Under the pieces are notes generated by a model. The model made no database searches. It was not told the origin of the DNA and was given only the letters and a program-made list of their open reading frames with translations. The translations under genes and the position numbers were made by a program. From the NCBI GenBank assembly GCA_903872875.1, contig CAIQMJ010000211.1:1-5262 (forward strand): DNA of 5,262 nt. The letters run 5' to 3'. The DNA comes from an uncultured Variovorax sp. (GTDB lineage: Bacteria > Pseudomonadota > Gammaproteobacteria > Burkholderiales > Burkholderiaceae_C). The number at the start of each line of letters is the position of its first letter. Position 1 is the stretch's first letter. Positions 1 through 5,262 of this stretch are shown here, one piece after another.

Positions 1-259
1 CCGCCAATAACCCACTGCCGCCCGCGATGGCGCCGCCGGTATCGAACACGCGCGGCGCGTAAGCATCGAAAACGAACCACCACTCAAACAACTTCCACGG
101 GTGGTAGATCGGCGTGCCAAGAAAATCGAACCAGGGCGAGCCAAGGCGTACTTGATAGCCAAGGGCGGCTGCTGTCCATTGTGTGGCGCCCCACACGCCG
201 GCGATCAAGATGCCGAATACCACGGCAATCTGACCGAACAGCACGTTCGTCCCTTGCAT
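1..259 (-). CDS. traG: TraG/VirD4-type conjugative coupling protein, N-terminal fragment (cut by left edge)
   Basis: The first 86 codons of a reading frame that is open to the left edge. The protein begins MQGTNVLFGQIAVVFG. Residues about 7-33 are a hydrophobic first membrane segment, followed by a polar, Trp-rich stretch (residues 38-64, with SPWFDFLGTP and YHPWKLFEWW) that fits the short periplasmic loop of VirD4-type proteins. A Gly/Ala-rich segment starting near residue 75 would open the second membrane helix. By family knowledge, TraG is the inner-membrane ATPase that hands the relaxase-DNA complex to the type IV secretion channel. Its Walker motifs would lie beyond the window, so they cannot be checked. 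The ATG at 257-259 is chosen because a GGAGG site lies 7 nt upstream. The opening sequence resembles TraG of Tn4371-type integrative conjugative elements, judged from memory. A terminator and a 235-nt gap separate it from the upstream gene. Confidence 0.85.
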   Translation of the reverse strand, partial: MQGTNVLFGQIAVVFGILIAGVWGATQWTAAALGYQVRLGSPWFDFLGTPIYHPWKLFEWWFVFDAYAPRVFDTGGAIAGGSGLLA

Positions 260-266
260 GACCTGG

Positions 267-271
267 CCTCC
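267..271 (-). promoter_or_regulatory. traG ribosome binding site
   Basis: On the minus strand this reads GGAGG, 7 nt before the ATG at 257-259. This near-ideal Shine-Dalgarno site fixes the traG start and shows that traG is translated independently of the gene upstream. Confidence 0.75.
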
Positions 272-303
272 GATTTCTCCTGCGCTGATTCCTCATGGAA
301 GAA

Positions 304-365
304 GCGGCACAAGGGCGTGCCGCAGGCGTCAGGATCGGTGCCGGGTCAGTGCCGGTCAAAGACCG
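304..365 (-). promoter_or_regulatory. traG leader with hairpin, inverted repeat and repeated GTGCCG hexamers
   Basis: Three kinds of structure lie in this stretch, 45-106 nt before the traG start. First, a perfect 7-bp inverted repeat, GCGGCAC (304-310) and GTGCCGC (317-323), with a 6-nt loop. Second, a 5-bp inverted repeat, CGGTC (353-357) and GACCG (361-365), with a 3-nt loop. Third, the hexamer GTGCCG read on the plus strand starts at 317, 338 and 349, spacings of 21 and 11 bp, and an inverted copy lies at 305-310. Copies two and three form an imperfect tandem repeat, GTGCCGGGTCA then GTGCCGGTCA. No good sigma-70 promoter is seen; a TTGACC at 354-359 has no acceptable -10 partner. An operator or RNA-level control site for traG is an inference. 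Confidence 0.4.
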
Positions 366-416
366 TTTAGAGCAGAAAGGTCGAGGAAAAAGAAAGAATG
401 AGTGCGGTGGCGAGCC

Positions 417-453
417 AAAGAAAAACGCCGCAAGCGCGGGCGCATTGCGGCGT
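417..453 (-). terminator. Rho-independent terminator after eexN
   Basis: Read on the minus strand, ACGCCGCAA (453-445) pairs perfectly with TTGCGGCGT (433-425) across an 11-nt GC-rich loop that can pair further inside. The stem is followed by TTTT, C, TTT (424-417). This is a strong intrinsic terminator in the minus direction. It begins 41 nt after the eexN stop codon and ends about 157 nt before the traG start, so it closes the upstream transcription unit and sets traG apart. The plus-strand side has no U-tract after the hairpin, so it does not look bidirectional. Confidence 0.85.
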
Positions 454-494
454 GTCGAGAAAAAAGTGAAGGCGAATCGGCGAACGGCCAACAA

Positions 495-773
495 TCAGAA
501 CTTTGGCGACTCTTTCGGCGGTGTGTAGGGCGTTTCTCCGTCGCCATAGAACCGTTTGCGCGTGGCTTCTGCTACCCGGTTGCACAGCACGTCGCCCAGC
601 TTGGAGCGGTCGGTCTTGCATTGCTGGCGCAGTTCCTTGAGCCGGTCGGGGTTGGCCGCCAGTTCTTCCACCGTCGGAATGCTTGCCTCCGAATCGGCAG
701 CTTTCTGAGGTGCCTCTGATTGGCCGCAAGCGGCCAAGGTAGTCACCAGCAAGAACGGAATGATCTTCTTCAT
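495..773 (-). CDS. eexN: EexN-like entry-exclusion lipoprotein
   Basis: A 92-residue protein. A short signal peptide (MKKIIPFLLVTT) ends in a clear lipobox, L13-A14-A15-C16, so it should be cut before C16 and lipid-anchored; G17 at +2 does not suggest inner-membrane retention of the Asp type. The mature part has the pattern TVEELAANPDRLKELRQQCK, followed by C64 and an ATRKRF segment, and ends in a Pro-rich tail (PYTPPKESPKF). The two mature cysteines, C52 and C64, could form a disulfide. This matches my recollection of the EexN family, named after the exclusion lipoprotein of plasmid pKM101, which blocks entry of a related element into a cell that already carries it. The ATG overlaps the lysR stop by 4 nt (ATGA), and a GGAGG lies 10 nt upstream, so translation is probably coupled. 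A terminator follows. The exclusion role is inferred from family and position beside traG. Confidence 0.8.
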   Translation of the reverse strand: MKKIIPFLLVTTLAACGQSEAPQKAADSEASIPTVEELAANPDRLKELRQQCKTDRSKLGDVLCNRVAEATRKRFYGDGETPYTPPKESPKF

Positions 774-1714
774 GGCATCAATTCCTCCGGGGGATCAGGG
801 TTGCGGCCTCGTATGGGCCTGGGAGTTTCCGGCAGTTCGATGGCCTGTACGCGCTCAATGAACCGTGTCAGTTCGTCGGACGGATCACCGTCAAGACGAA
901 GCAAGTAGGTCGTAAGCGGCGGAACGCGCGACGCCAGCGGCCGGGCCACGACACCTAGCTCACGGCTGGTGGCAATGTGTGCAGCGCCCGCCAACCCGAG
1001 CGCGAAGCCGGCCGATACCAGTGCCATCATCAGATCGCACGTGGCAACTCGTTCTGCGATGAGCGGCTCCATGTCAGCACGACGCAGCACTCGTTCAACG
1101 TGCTTGGCATGGCCTTCACACACTTGCGGATCGCACAGGACCAGCGGATAGCGCAGCAACTCGTCCAAGGGAATGCGCTTGTGGGCCAGCAGCGGATGGC
1201 GGGCGGGAACCGCCACCATGAGCGCATCGCTCCAAGCGGGCACGGCGACGATGCCATCGCCTACTTCGTCGGATTGGGCAAACCCCACGTCGTACAGATC
1301 ATCATGAAGCCCTTTGATCTGCTGTGATAACGGCACCTCGAAGAAGCGAATTTCGACCTCGGGTTCTTCCTGACGACACAACGCCAGTAAGGCCGGCAAG
1401 CGCGACGGCGTGATGCCATCCGACATGGCCACACGTAATTGCCCATGAAAGCCATTAGCCGCCGCTTTCACGCTGTCACGCGCTTGTTCCAGGGCAGCGA
1501 ACACACGACGCACATGCTCCAAGAACAATGTTCCGGCATGGGTTAGCCGCGTGCTGCGCGTGGTACGGGCAAACAGCGCCACGCCGAGTTCTTCTTCCAG
1601 TTCCTTGATGGCCCGCGACAGCGGCGATTGTTCAATATGCAGCTTCTCCGCTGCGCGAGCGAAGCGGAGTTCTTCGGCCACGGCCAGAAAGTATCGAAGG
1701 TGACGAAGCTCCAT
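770..1714 (-). CDS. LysR-type transcriptional regulator
   Basis: A 314-residue protein with the standard LysR architecture. The N-terminal winged helix-turn-helix covers residues about 1-60; the helix-turn-helix itself is near 18-37 (FARAAEKLHIEQSPLSRAI), followed by the wing ELGVALFARTTRSTRLTHAG. A linker helix (about 61-88) leads to a periplasmic-binding-protein-like effector domain (about 91-292). The start MELRHLRYFLAVAEE resembles the BenM/CatM/CbnR group, whose effectors are often aromatic-derived acids; S98 lies near the effector-contact serine (Ser99) known in BenM. The tail after residue 293 is Pro- and Arg-rich and unlikely to be structured. The ribosome site is weak (GGGA, 11 nt upstream). 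LysR genes usually face away from their targets, but here the gene is downstream of and collinear with the pump genes. The target and effector are unknown; control of the pump, eexN or transfer is inference. Confidence 0.92.
   Translation of the reverse strand: MELRHLRYFLAVAEELRFARAAEKLHIEQSPLSRAIKELEEELGVALFARTTRSTRLTHAGTLFLEHVRRVFAALEQARDSVKAAANGFHGQLRVAMSDGITPSRLPALLALCRQEEPEVEIRFFEVPLSQQIKGLHDDLYDVGFAQSDEVGDGIVAVPAWSDALMVAVPARHPLLAHKRIPLDELLRYPLVLCDPQVCEGHAKHVERVLRRADMEPLIAERVATCDLMMALVSAGFALGLAGAAHIATSRELGVVARPLASRVPPLTTYLLRLDGDPSDELTRFIERVQAIELPETPRPIRGRNPDPPEELMP
784..788 (-). promoter_or_regulatory. eexN ribosome binding site inside lysR
   Basis: Minus-strand GGAGG, 10 nt before the eexN ATG (771-773), lies within the last codons of the LysR gene. 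Together with the ATGA stop/start overlap it supports translational coupling and supports this eexN start. An ATG at 776-778 is in the LysR frame and is not the eexN start. Confidence 0.65.
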
Positions 1715-1750
1715 AGTGATTCATATCCCGTGTCGCGCAGAGAAGCCGAA

Positions 1751-2068
1751 TCAATCTTTTCCTTGGATGTCGCTTGATCCTGCCTTGAAATCCTTCACGA
1801 ATTGATATAGCTGCGGCAGGAACGAAGACAGAAGCGGGTCATCCTTGTTTGCCAAGATGGCTCCACCAAATAACTTCAACCCAACTCCAAAAGCAGCGGC
1901 TTCCGCCTGGCTACTGAAATCACCTCTGCTGCGAATCCACGTCACGACAGAGATGATGTCGTCATGATTTCCAACCTCAAACTGTAGAGGCTTGCGATCG
2001 GTGGGAACGCCATGTGAATCAGTCAATTGCTCCAGAGTTACGCGATAACGGTATTGCCTCATTTGCAT
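1751..2068 (-). CDS. DUF3861 family small protein
   Basis: A 105-residue soluble protein with no signal peptide or membrane segment. It matches the DUF3861 pattern as I remember it: an N-terminal YRYRVTLEQL strand, a GVPTDRKPLQFEVGNHDDI segment (N34-H35-D36-D37), a helix ending in RGDF, the hallmark AAAFGVGLKLFGG (residues 57-69), and a C-terminal helix (LPQLYQFVKDF). The family has no established function to my knowledge. GC content is roughly 49% by hand count, against 60-68% for the neighbours, which suggests a separate origin. The first ATG (2066-2068) has GAGG only 4 nt upstream, while the second (2060-2062, Met3) has it at 10 nt, so the real start may be Met3. It lies 25 nt after the adaptor gene and 36 nt before lysR, with no visible promoter or terminator on either side, so it is probably co-transcribed. 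Confidence 0.8.
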   Translation of the reverse strand: MQMRQYRYRVTLEQLTDSHGVPTDRKPLQFEVGNHDDIISVVTWIRSRGDFSSQAEAAAFGVGLKLFGGAILANKDDPLLSSFLPQLYQFVKDFKAGSSDIQGKD

Positions 2069-2093
2069 GGGTCCTCACGTTGGGCTAATGACG

Positions 2094-3128
2094 CTATTCA
2101 CCGATGCGGATCTTCGGCGTCACGGACATGCCGACGCGCAGGTTTGCAGCGTCAAGCTGGTCGGGGTCGATGCGAATGCGCACAGGCAGGCGCTGGACGA
2201 TCTTGGTGAAGTTGCCCGTGGCGTTGTGTGGCGCGACAGCCGAATAGCTGACGCCACTGGCCGGCCCCAGGCTTTCCACGGTTCCCTTCAGTACGGCACC
2301 CGGCAAGGCGTCCACCTTGATGTCCACCGATTGTCCGGCCCGTACACGCGCCAACTGCGTCTCGCGGAAGTTGGCCGTGATATAGAGGGCATCGAGTGGA
2401 ATCACCGCCAGCAACGGCTTGCCAGCATTCACGAATGCGCCGACACGTACCGACTTCTGGCCGATCATGCCGTTGATGGGCGCGGTGATTTGGGTATAGG
2501 AAAGCTTCAACTCCGCAGCCGCCTGTGCGGCCTGCGCTTGAGAAAGCGCAGCCTTGGCCTTTTCAAGATCGGCTTTCAGGATGTCCGTTTGCTGCCGCGC
2601 CGCTTGCAGGCCCGCGCGGTTCTTGTCCCGGCTGGCCAGCCGAATGGCCAACTGCGCTTCGGCCTGTTGTTGTGCCTGGATCGAACCAGATCCATCGGCT
2701 GCCAAGTTGCGATAGCGTTTTTGGTTGGCCTCTGCCAGTTTGAGTTCGGCATCGTCCACCGCAACGGCTGCCTGCGCTTGGCGGATCGCGGTTTCTTGCT
2801 GCGCCACACGCGCGGCAAGCCCCGCGACGCTGGCCTCGGCGGCGGCGACTTGTGCCTTTGCCGCATCCACCGCAACGATGAAATCCCGGTCGTCGATGGC
2901 TGCGAGCAAATCCCCTGCCTTCACTGGCTGGTTTTCTTCGACCAGTACCTTGCCGATCACTCCCGACACCTGGGGCGCGACGAGGGTGAAATCAGCCTGT
3001 ACATAGGCGTCGTCCGTGGATTGGGTCGATGCGCTGGACTCGGGACGATTCAGATAAATGACACAGCCCGCTGCGACTGCGAGCAGCAGCACGGCACTGG
3101 TGATCTTGGCTTTCTTCGGCATTGCCAT
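2094..3128 (-). CDS. EmrA/HlyD-type periplasmic adaptor of an MFS efflux pump
   Basis: A 344-residue membrane fusion protein. A short cytoplasmic start (MAMPKKAK) precedes a single membrane segment (about residues 10-26). Then comes the family signature TDDAYVQADFTLVAPQVSG (38-56), the first half of the lipoyl-like domain (to about 83), an Ala/Gln-rich coiled-coil hairpin (about 85-210), the second lipoyl half (LSYTQITAPINGMIG, 209-223), and a beta-barrel/membrane-proximal part including NFRETQLARVRAGQ and the SYSAVAPHNATGNFTKIVQR segment (294-313) typical of EmrA. In this family the adaptor bridges the inner-membrane exporter and the outer-membrane channel. Start: ATG at 3126-3128, with AAGGA 10 nt upstream overlapping the end of the MFS gene; Met3 is a less likely start. 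It is 7 nt after the MFS stop. AAGC (19-22) vaguely resembles a lipobox, but hydrophobic residues continue after C22, so a membrane anchor is more likely. Confidence 0.93.
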   Translation of the reverse strand: MAMPKKAKITSAVLLLAVAAGCVIYLNRPESSASTQSTDDAYVQADFTLVAPQVSGVIGKVLVEENQPVKAGDLLAAIDDRDFIVAVDAAKAQVAAAEASVAGLAARVAQQETAIRQAQAAVAVDDAELKLAEANQKRYRNLAADGSGSIQAQQQAEAQLAIRLASRDKNRAGLQAARQQTDILKADLEKAKAALSQAQAAQAAAELKLSYTQITAPINGMIGQKSVRVGAFVNAGKPLLAVIPLDALYITANFRETQLARVRAGQSVDIKVDALPGAVLKGTVESLGPASGVSYSAVAPHNATGNFTKIVQRLPVRIRIDPDQLDAANLRVGMSVTPKIRIGE

Positions 3129-3135
3129 GGTGAAA

Positions 3136-4710
3136 CTATCCTTGGGACGACGACGGTGTGGAATGAGAAGCGGGGGCCTGCAAGTCGGGCGCGGGAATGT
3201 AGGTCAGCCGCAGTACGAAGGGAACCATCACCAGCGCCAGAACGCCCAGCACGCGATAGGCATCCGCGACCGACAGCACCAGCGCCTGCTGGCCGATGAT
3301 TCCCATCAGTTGAGCGGGCTCCGGAGCAAGCGGGACGGAGTTGCCTACCAACGCAGCGTGGTCCAGCAGCATTTCCGCGTGGAACCGCTGTCTCACGGTC
3401 ACGAGTTGCCCAACCACCGCGCCCCCGAGTACCGACCCCAGGGCGCGCAGCGTGTTGATGTTCCCCGACACATACGGGCCTTCGCTGGGATGTACGACGC
3501 TGGTACACAGGAACAGCATCGAGACGACAGCCATGGGCTGGCCAAAGGCTTGCAGCGTCTGCGTCATAACGAACTGGTCGCGGTTCCAATCGGAAGTCAA
3601 TTGCGCACCAAAGAAGCACGCCAGGGCGATCAGCAGCAGGCCGCCCGCGAACACGAATCGGGCATCGACCCATTTCCGGTACAGGAACAGCGCCACCACG
3701 GAACCCAGGACCAGTTGAGGCAGCGCGACGATGAGCCCGATTGGTGCCATCTGAAGCGGTCGGTAGCTTTGGAGCGGCCCGAGATAGGTCATCGGCAACA
3801 TCACGCCAGAGGTCAGCACGACCAGAAGGCAGATGAACAAGGTGAAGCCCAACGCCAGGTTGCGGCGGCTGAGCATCTGCAATTTGATGAACGGCGCCGG
3901 GTGATACCACTCCGTCAGCAGATAGGCCGCCAGCAGCGTCAGCCCGGCCACCAATGAGACGACGATGAGGGGGGAGTTGAACCAGTCCAGCCGCACGCCC
4001 TGATCCAGGGCGACGGTAATCAGGGCAAATGCCGGCATGCCGAAAGCCATGCCCGGCCAGTTGGCCTGCGGGAAGCGGTCTGTCTGGATCGGGTCTTTCG
4101 GCAGGCCCCATCCGATCAACAAGGCGGCAATGGCCGCGAGCGGAAGGATTTGCCAGTACACCCAGCGCCAATCGAACAGGCCATCCGTCCATTGCCCCGC
4201 CAGCCAGATCGAGAGGTTGGGGGCGAAGGTGGCCGTCAGTGCATACAGCGCCAGTCCGTGCAGCCGTATGTGGGGTGGCAGGAACTTCAACGCCGCCATC
4301 ATCAGCACGGGAATCATCGTGCCGCTGGCGATGCCTTGCAGGAAGCGCATGGCCAGCAGCAGATCGAGGTCATGGATGAAGGGAATGCACACCGCCAGCA
4401 AGGTGCATGCGCCGATCATCCACAGCTCGAAGCGGCGCACTGAGAGCGTGATGGCGAACCATGCCGCAAACGGCATGGCGATCACTTCGCCGGCGCTATA
4501 GACGGTCGTGAGCCAGGAGGCGTCGTCCAGGCCGAAGCCCAGCGCGCCACGCACGTCCGCCAGCGCCAACGCGCCCACGCGGTTGTTCAGTCCGGCCATC
4601 ATGGCCGCGATGAGGATGCCGACCAGCCCGGCGATCGCCCGCTTCGGCGGGGCTGCCGCAGCAGCGGGTGCGGGTGGCGCCGCTGTCGGCTGCAACGCTG
4701 CGGCACTCAT
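3136..4710 (-). CDS. MFS drug exporter, DHA2/EmrB type
   Basis: A 524-residue inner-membrane protein with many hydrophobic segments along its length, consistent with the 14-helix DHA2 class of proton-driven exporters. An Ala/Pro-rich cytoplasmic start (residues 1-24) precedes helix 1 (about 25-50). Helix 2 follows DDASWLTTVYSAGE (62-75). FDWRWVYWQILPL (179-191) matches the end of the helix 5/6 region of EmrB relatives. LQAFGQPM (386-393) and the Gly-rich NINTLRALGSVLGGAVVG (417-434) are also typical. The tail (about 506-524) is polar. Several classical motifs are weakened: no DTTIVNVA-like motif in helix 1 (NNRVGALAL instead) and no G-x3-D-R-x-G-R loop after helix 2 (AAWFAITLSVRR). ATG at 4708-4710 overlaps the channel stop by 4 nt, with AAAGG 7 nt upstream. 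With the adaptor and channel it would form a tripartite pump. Substrate unknown. Confidence 0.93.
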   Translation of the reverse strand: MSAAALQPTAAPPAPAAAAAPPKRAIAGLVGILIAAMMAGLNNRVGALALADVRGALGFGLDDASWLTTVYSAGEVIAMPFAAWFAITLSVRRFELWMIGACTLLAVCIPFIHDLDLLLAMRFLQGIASGTMIPVLMMAALKFLPPHIRLHGLALYALTATFAPNLSIWLAGQWTDGLFDWRWVYWQILPLAAIAALLIGWGLPKDPIQTDRFPQANWPGMAFGMPAFALITVALDQGVRLDWFNSPLIVVSLVAGLTLLAAYLLTEWYHPAPFIKLQMLSRRNLALGFTLFICLLVVLTSGVMLPMTYLGPLQSYRPLQMAPIGLIVALPQLVLGSVVALFLYRKWVDARFVFAGGLLLIALACFFGAQLTSDWNRDQFVMTQTLQAFGQPMAVVSMLFLCTSVVHPSEGPYVSGNINTLRALGSVLGGAVVGQLVTVRQRFHAEMLLDHAALVGNSVPLAPEPAQLMGIIGQQALVLSVADAYRVLGVLALVMVPFVLRLTYIPAPDLQAPASHSTPSSSQG

Positions 4711-5262
4711 TGGCCGGCCTTTGATGGCGAGGTGGCAGACGACGCAGTGGTCGTCAGGGGCGCATCGCCGCCGGCCTGCCGGTCGGATGTGAGTGCGTCA
4801 GGGTCCCAGCCACCGCCCAGCGACTTGTAGAGATTGACCAGGGTGAGCGCGGCGTTGGTGGCGCTGGCATTGAGGCTGGTCTGGCTGGCAAGGACGCCAC
4901 GCTGCGCGGCCAGGACATTCAGGTAGTCGGCAGCGCCTTCCTGATAGCCGCGCTCGGCAGCATGCAGCGCCTGCTTGTTCTGTTCATACGAAACCAGCAA
5001 TTCGGCATGTCGGTGCTGCTGGGCTGCCCAGGCGTCCAGGGCGTTGTCCACTTCATGCCAGGCTTGCAGCACCGTCTGCCGATAGGCAATGGCGGCTGTT
5101 CTTTGCCGTGCCTCGTTCAGCGCCAGGCGCTGCTTCAAACGACCGCCCTGAAAGATCGGGAGATAGACTGTCGGGCCAACGGAGAAGAACCGGGAATCCC
5201 AACTGTCGAGGTCGTTGAACTCGAAGGCCTCGACGCCGACTCTTCCCCGCAAGCCGATCCGC
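4707..5262 (-). CDS. Outer-membrane efflux channel (NodT/OprM type), C-terminal part
   Basis: The frame is open to the right edge, giving the last 184 residues of a channel that is usually about 450-500 residues long. The visible part starts RIGLRGRVGVEAF and carries the second-repeat signature VGPTVYLPIFQGGRLKQRL, followed by long helices (AYRQTVLQAWHEVDNALDAW and the ERGYQEGAADYLNVLAAQR segment) and ALTLVNLYKSLGGGWDPD, the typical end of this family. A polar Ser/Thr-rich tail of about 30 residues follows. Such channels form trimers across the outer membrane and periplasm and dock on the adaptor. A TTG at 5250-5252 could be mistaken for a start, but the frame continues upstream with family-like residues, so the gene is cut by the window edge, not short. 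The N-terminal signal and any lipobox are outside. The stop overlaps the MFS start (ATGA), so the two are translationally coupled. Confidence 0.92.
   Translation of the reverse strand, partial: RIGLRGRVGVEAFEFNDLDSWDSRFFSVGPTVYLPIFQGGRLKQRLALNEARQRTAAIAYRQTVLQAWHEVDNALDAWAAQQHRHAELLVSYEQNKQALHAAERGYQEGAADYLNVLAAQRGVLASQTSLNASATNAALTLVNLYKSLGGGWDPDALTSDRQAGGDAPLTTTASSATSPSKAGQ

Noticed and set aside
331..359. Possible sigma-70 promoter for traG with -35 TTGACC at 354-359
   Set aside because: With a 17-nt spacer the -10 would be GATCCT, far from TATAAT; neighbouring spacings are no better.
376..425. Purine-rich run on the plus strand
   Set aside because: Partly the terminator U-tract; the rest shows no repeat unit or known motif.
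84..494. Open frame on the minus strand spanning the eexN-traG gap
   Set aside because: It overlaps the traG start in another frame, contains the terminator hairpin, and its Arg/Phe/Ser-rich product looks like no known family.
367..729. Open frame on the minus strand overlapping eexN
   Set aside because: Shadow of eexN in another frame; eexN has a lipobox, a ribosome site and family-like sequence, and this does not.
2094..3128. Possible lipoprotein signal (AAGC at residues 19-22) in the adaptor
   Set aside because: The -3 position is Ala instead of the usual Leu, and hydrophobic residues continue past the Cys, so an uncleaved membrane anchor as in EmrA fits better.
2067..3299. Open frame of 410 codons on the plus strand
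   Set aside because: It lies antisense across the well-supported adaptor gene, is rich in Arg, His and Gln with no recognisable domain, and runs over the adaptor-MFS boundary. It is a GC-driven shadow.
3058..3957. Open frame of 299 codons on the plus strand
   Set aside because: Antisense shadow of the MFS gene, rich in Gln, His and Arg, with no domain.
3050..4192. Open frame of 380 codons on the minus strand inside the MFS gene
   Set aside because: Out-of-frame reading of the MFS gene, with low-complexity Arg/Gly/Pro-rich sequence and no membrane pattern; the in-frame MFS protein is clear.

Overview
All recognisable genes lie on the minus strand, and the window reads right to left as one dense, collinear block. 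High-GC coding sequence (about 60-68% in the efflux and flanking genes) and the gene families present suggest a Gram-negative proteobacterium, most likely a beta- or gammaproteobacterium such as Burkholderiales or Pseudomonas relatives. The left end carries the N-terminus of a TraG/VirD4-type coupling protein and an EexN-type entry-exclusion lipoprotein. This indicates a conjugative element, and the TraG start resembles those of the Tn4371-like integrative and conjugative elements (from memory, not searched). The other genes would then be accessory cargo next to the transfer genes.

Layout in transcription order (right to left): the C-terminal part of an outer-membrane efflux channel (NodT/OprM-type, cut by the window edge, 4707-5262); a 14-helix-class MFS drug exporter of the DHA2/EmrB type (3136-4710); an EmrA/HlyD-type periplasmic adaptor (2094-3128); a small DUF3861 protein of clearly lower GC (1751-2068); a LysR-type regulator (770-1714); an EexN-like lipoprotein (495-773); a strong intrinsic terminator (417-453); a leader with hairpins and repeats (about 304-365); and the first 86 codons of traG (1-259). 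The channel and MFS genes overlap by 4 nt (ATGA), MFS and adaptor are 7 nt apart, adaptor and DUF3861 25 nt, DUF3861 and LysR 36 nt, and LysR and eexN overlap by 4 nt (ATGA). Six genes could therefore share one transcript that ends before traG.

The first three genes would together form a complete tripartite pump, with MFS exporter, periplasmic adaptor and outer-membrane channel carrying a hydrophobic or aromatic compound from the inner membrane to the outside. The LysR regulator may sense that substrate, but no divergent promoter or operator is visible next to it; the operon promoter must lie right of the window. The eexN ribosome site lies inside the end of the lysR gene, so the level of entry exclusion is probably tied to the level of the regulator. 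traG is separated from this unit by the terminator and appears to have its own leader. I see no tRNA, rRNA, CRISPR array, insertion sequence or attachment site.
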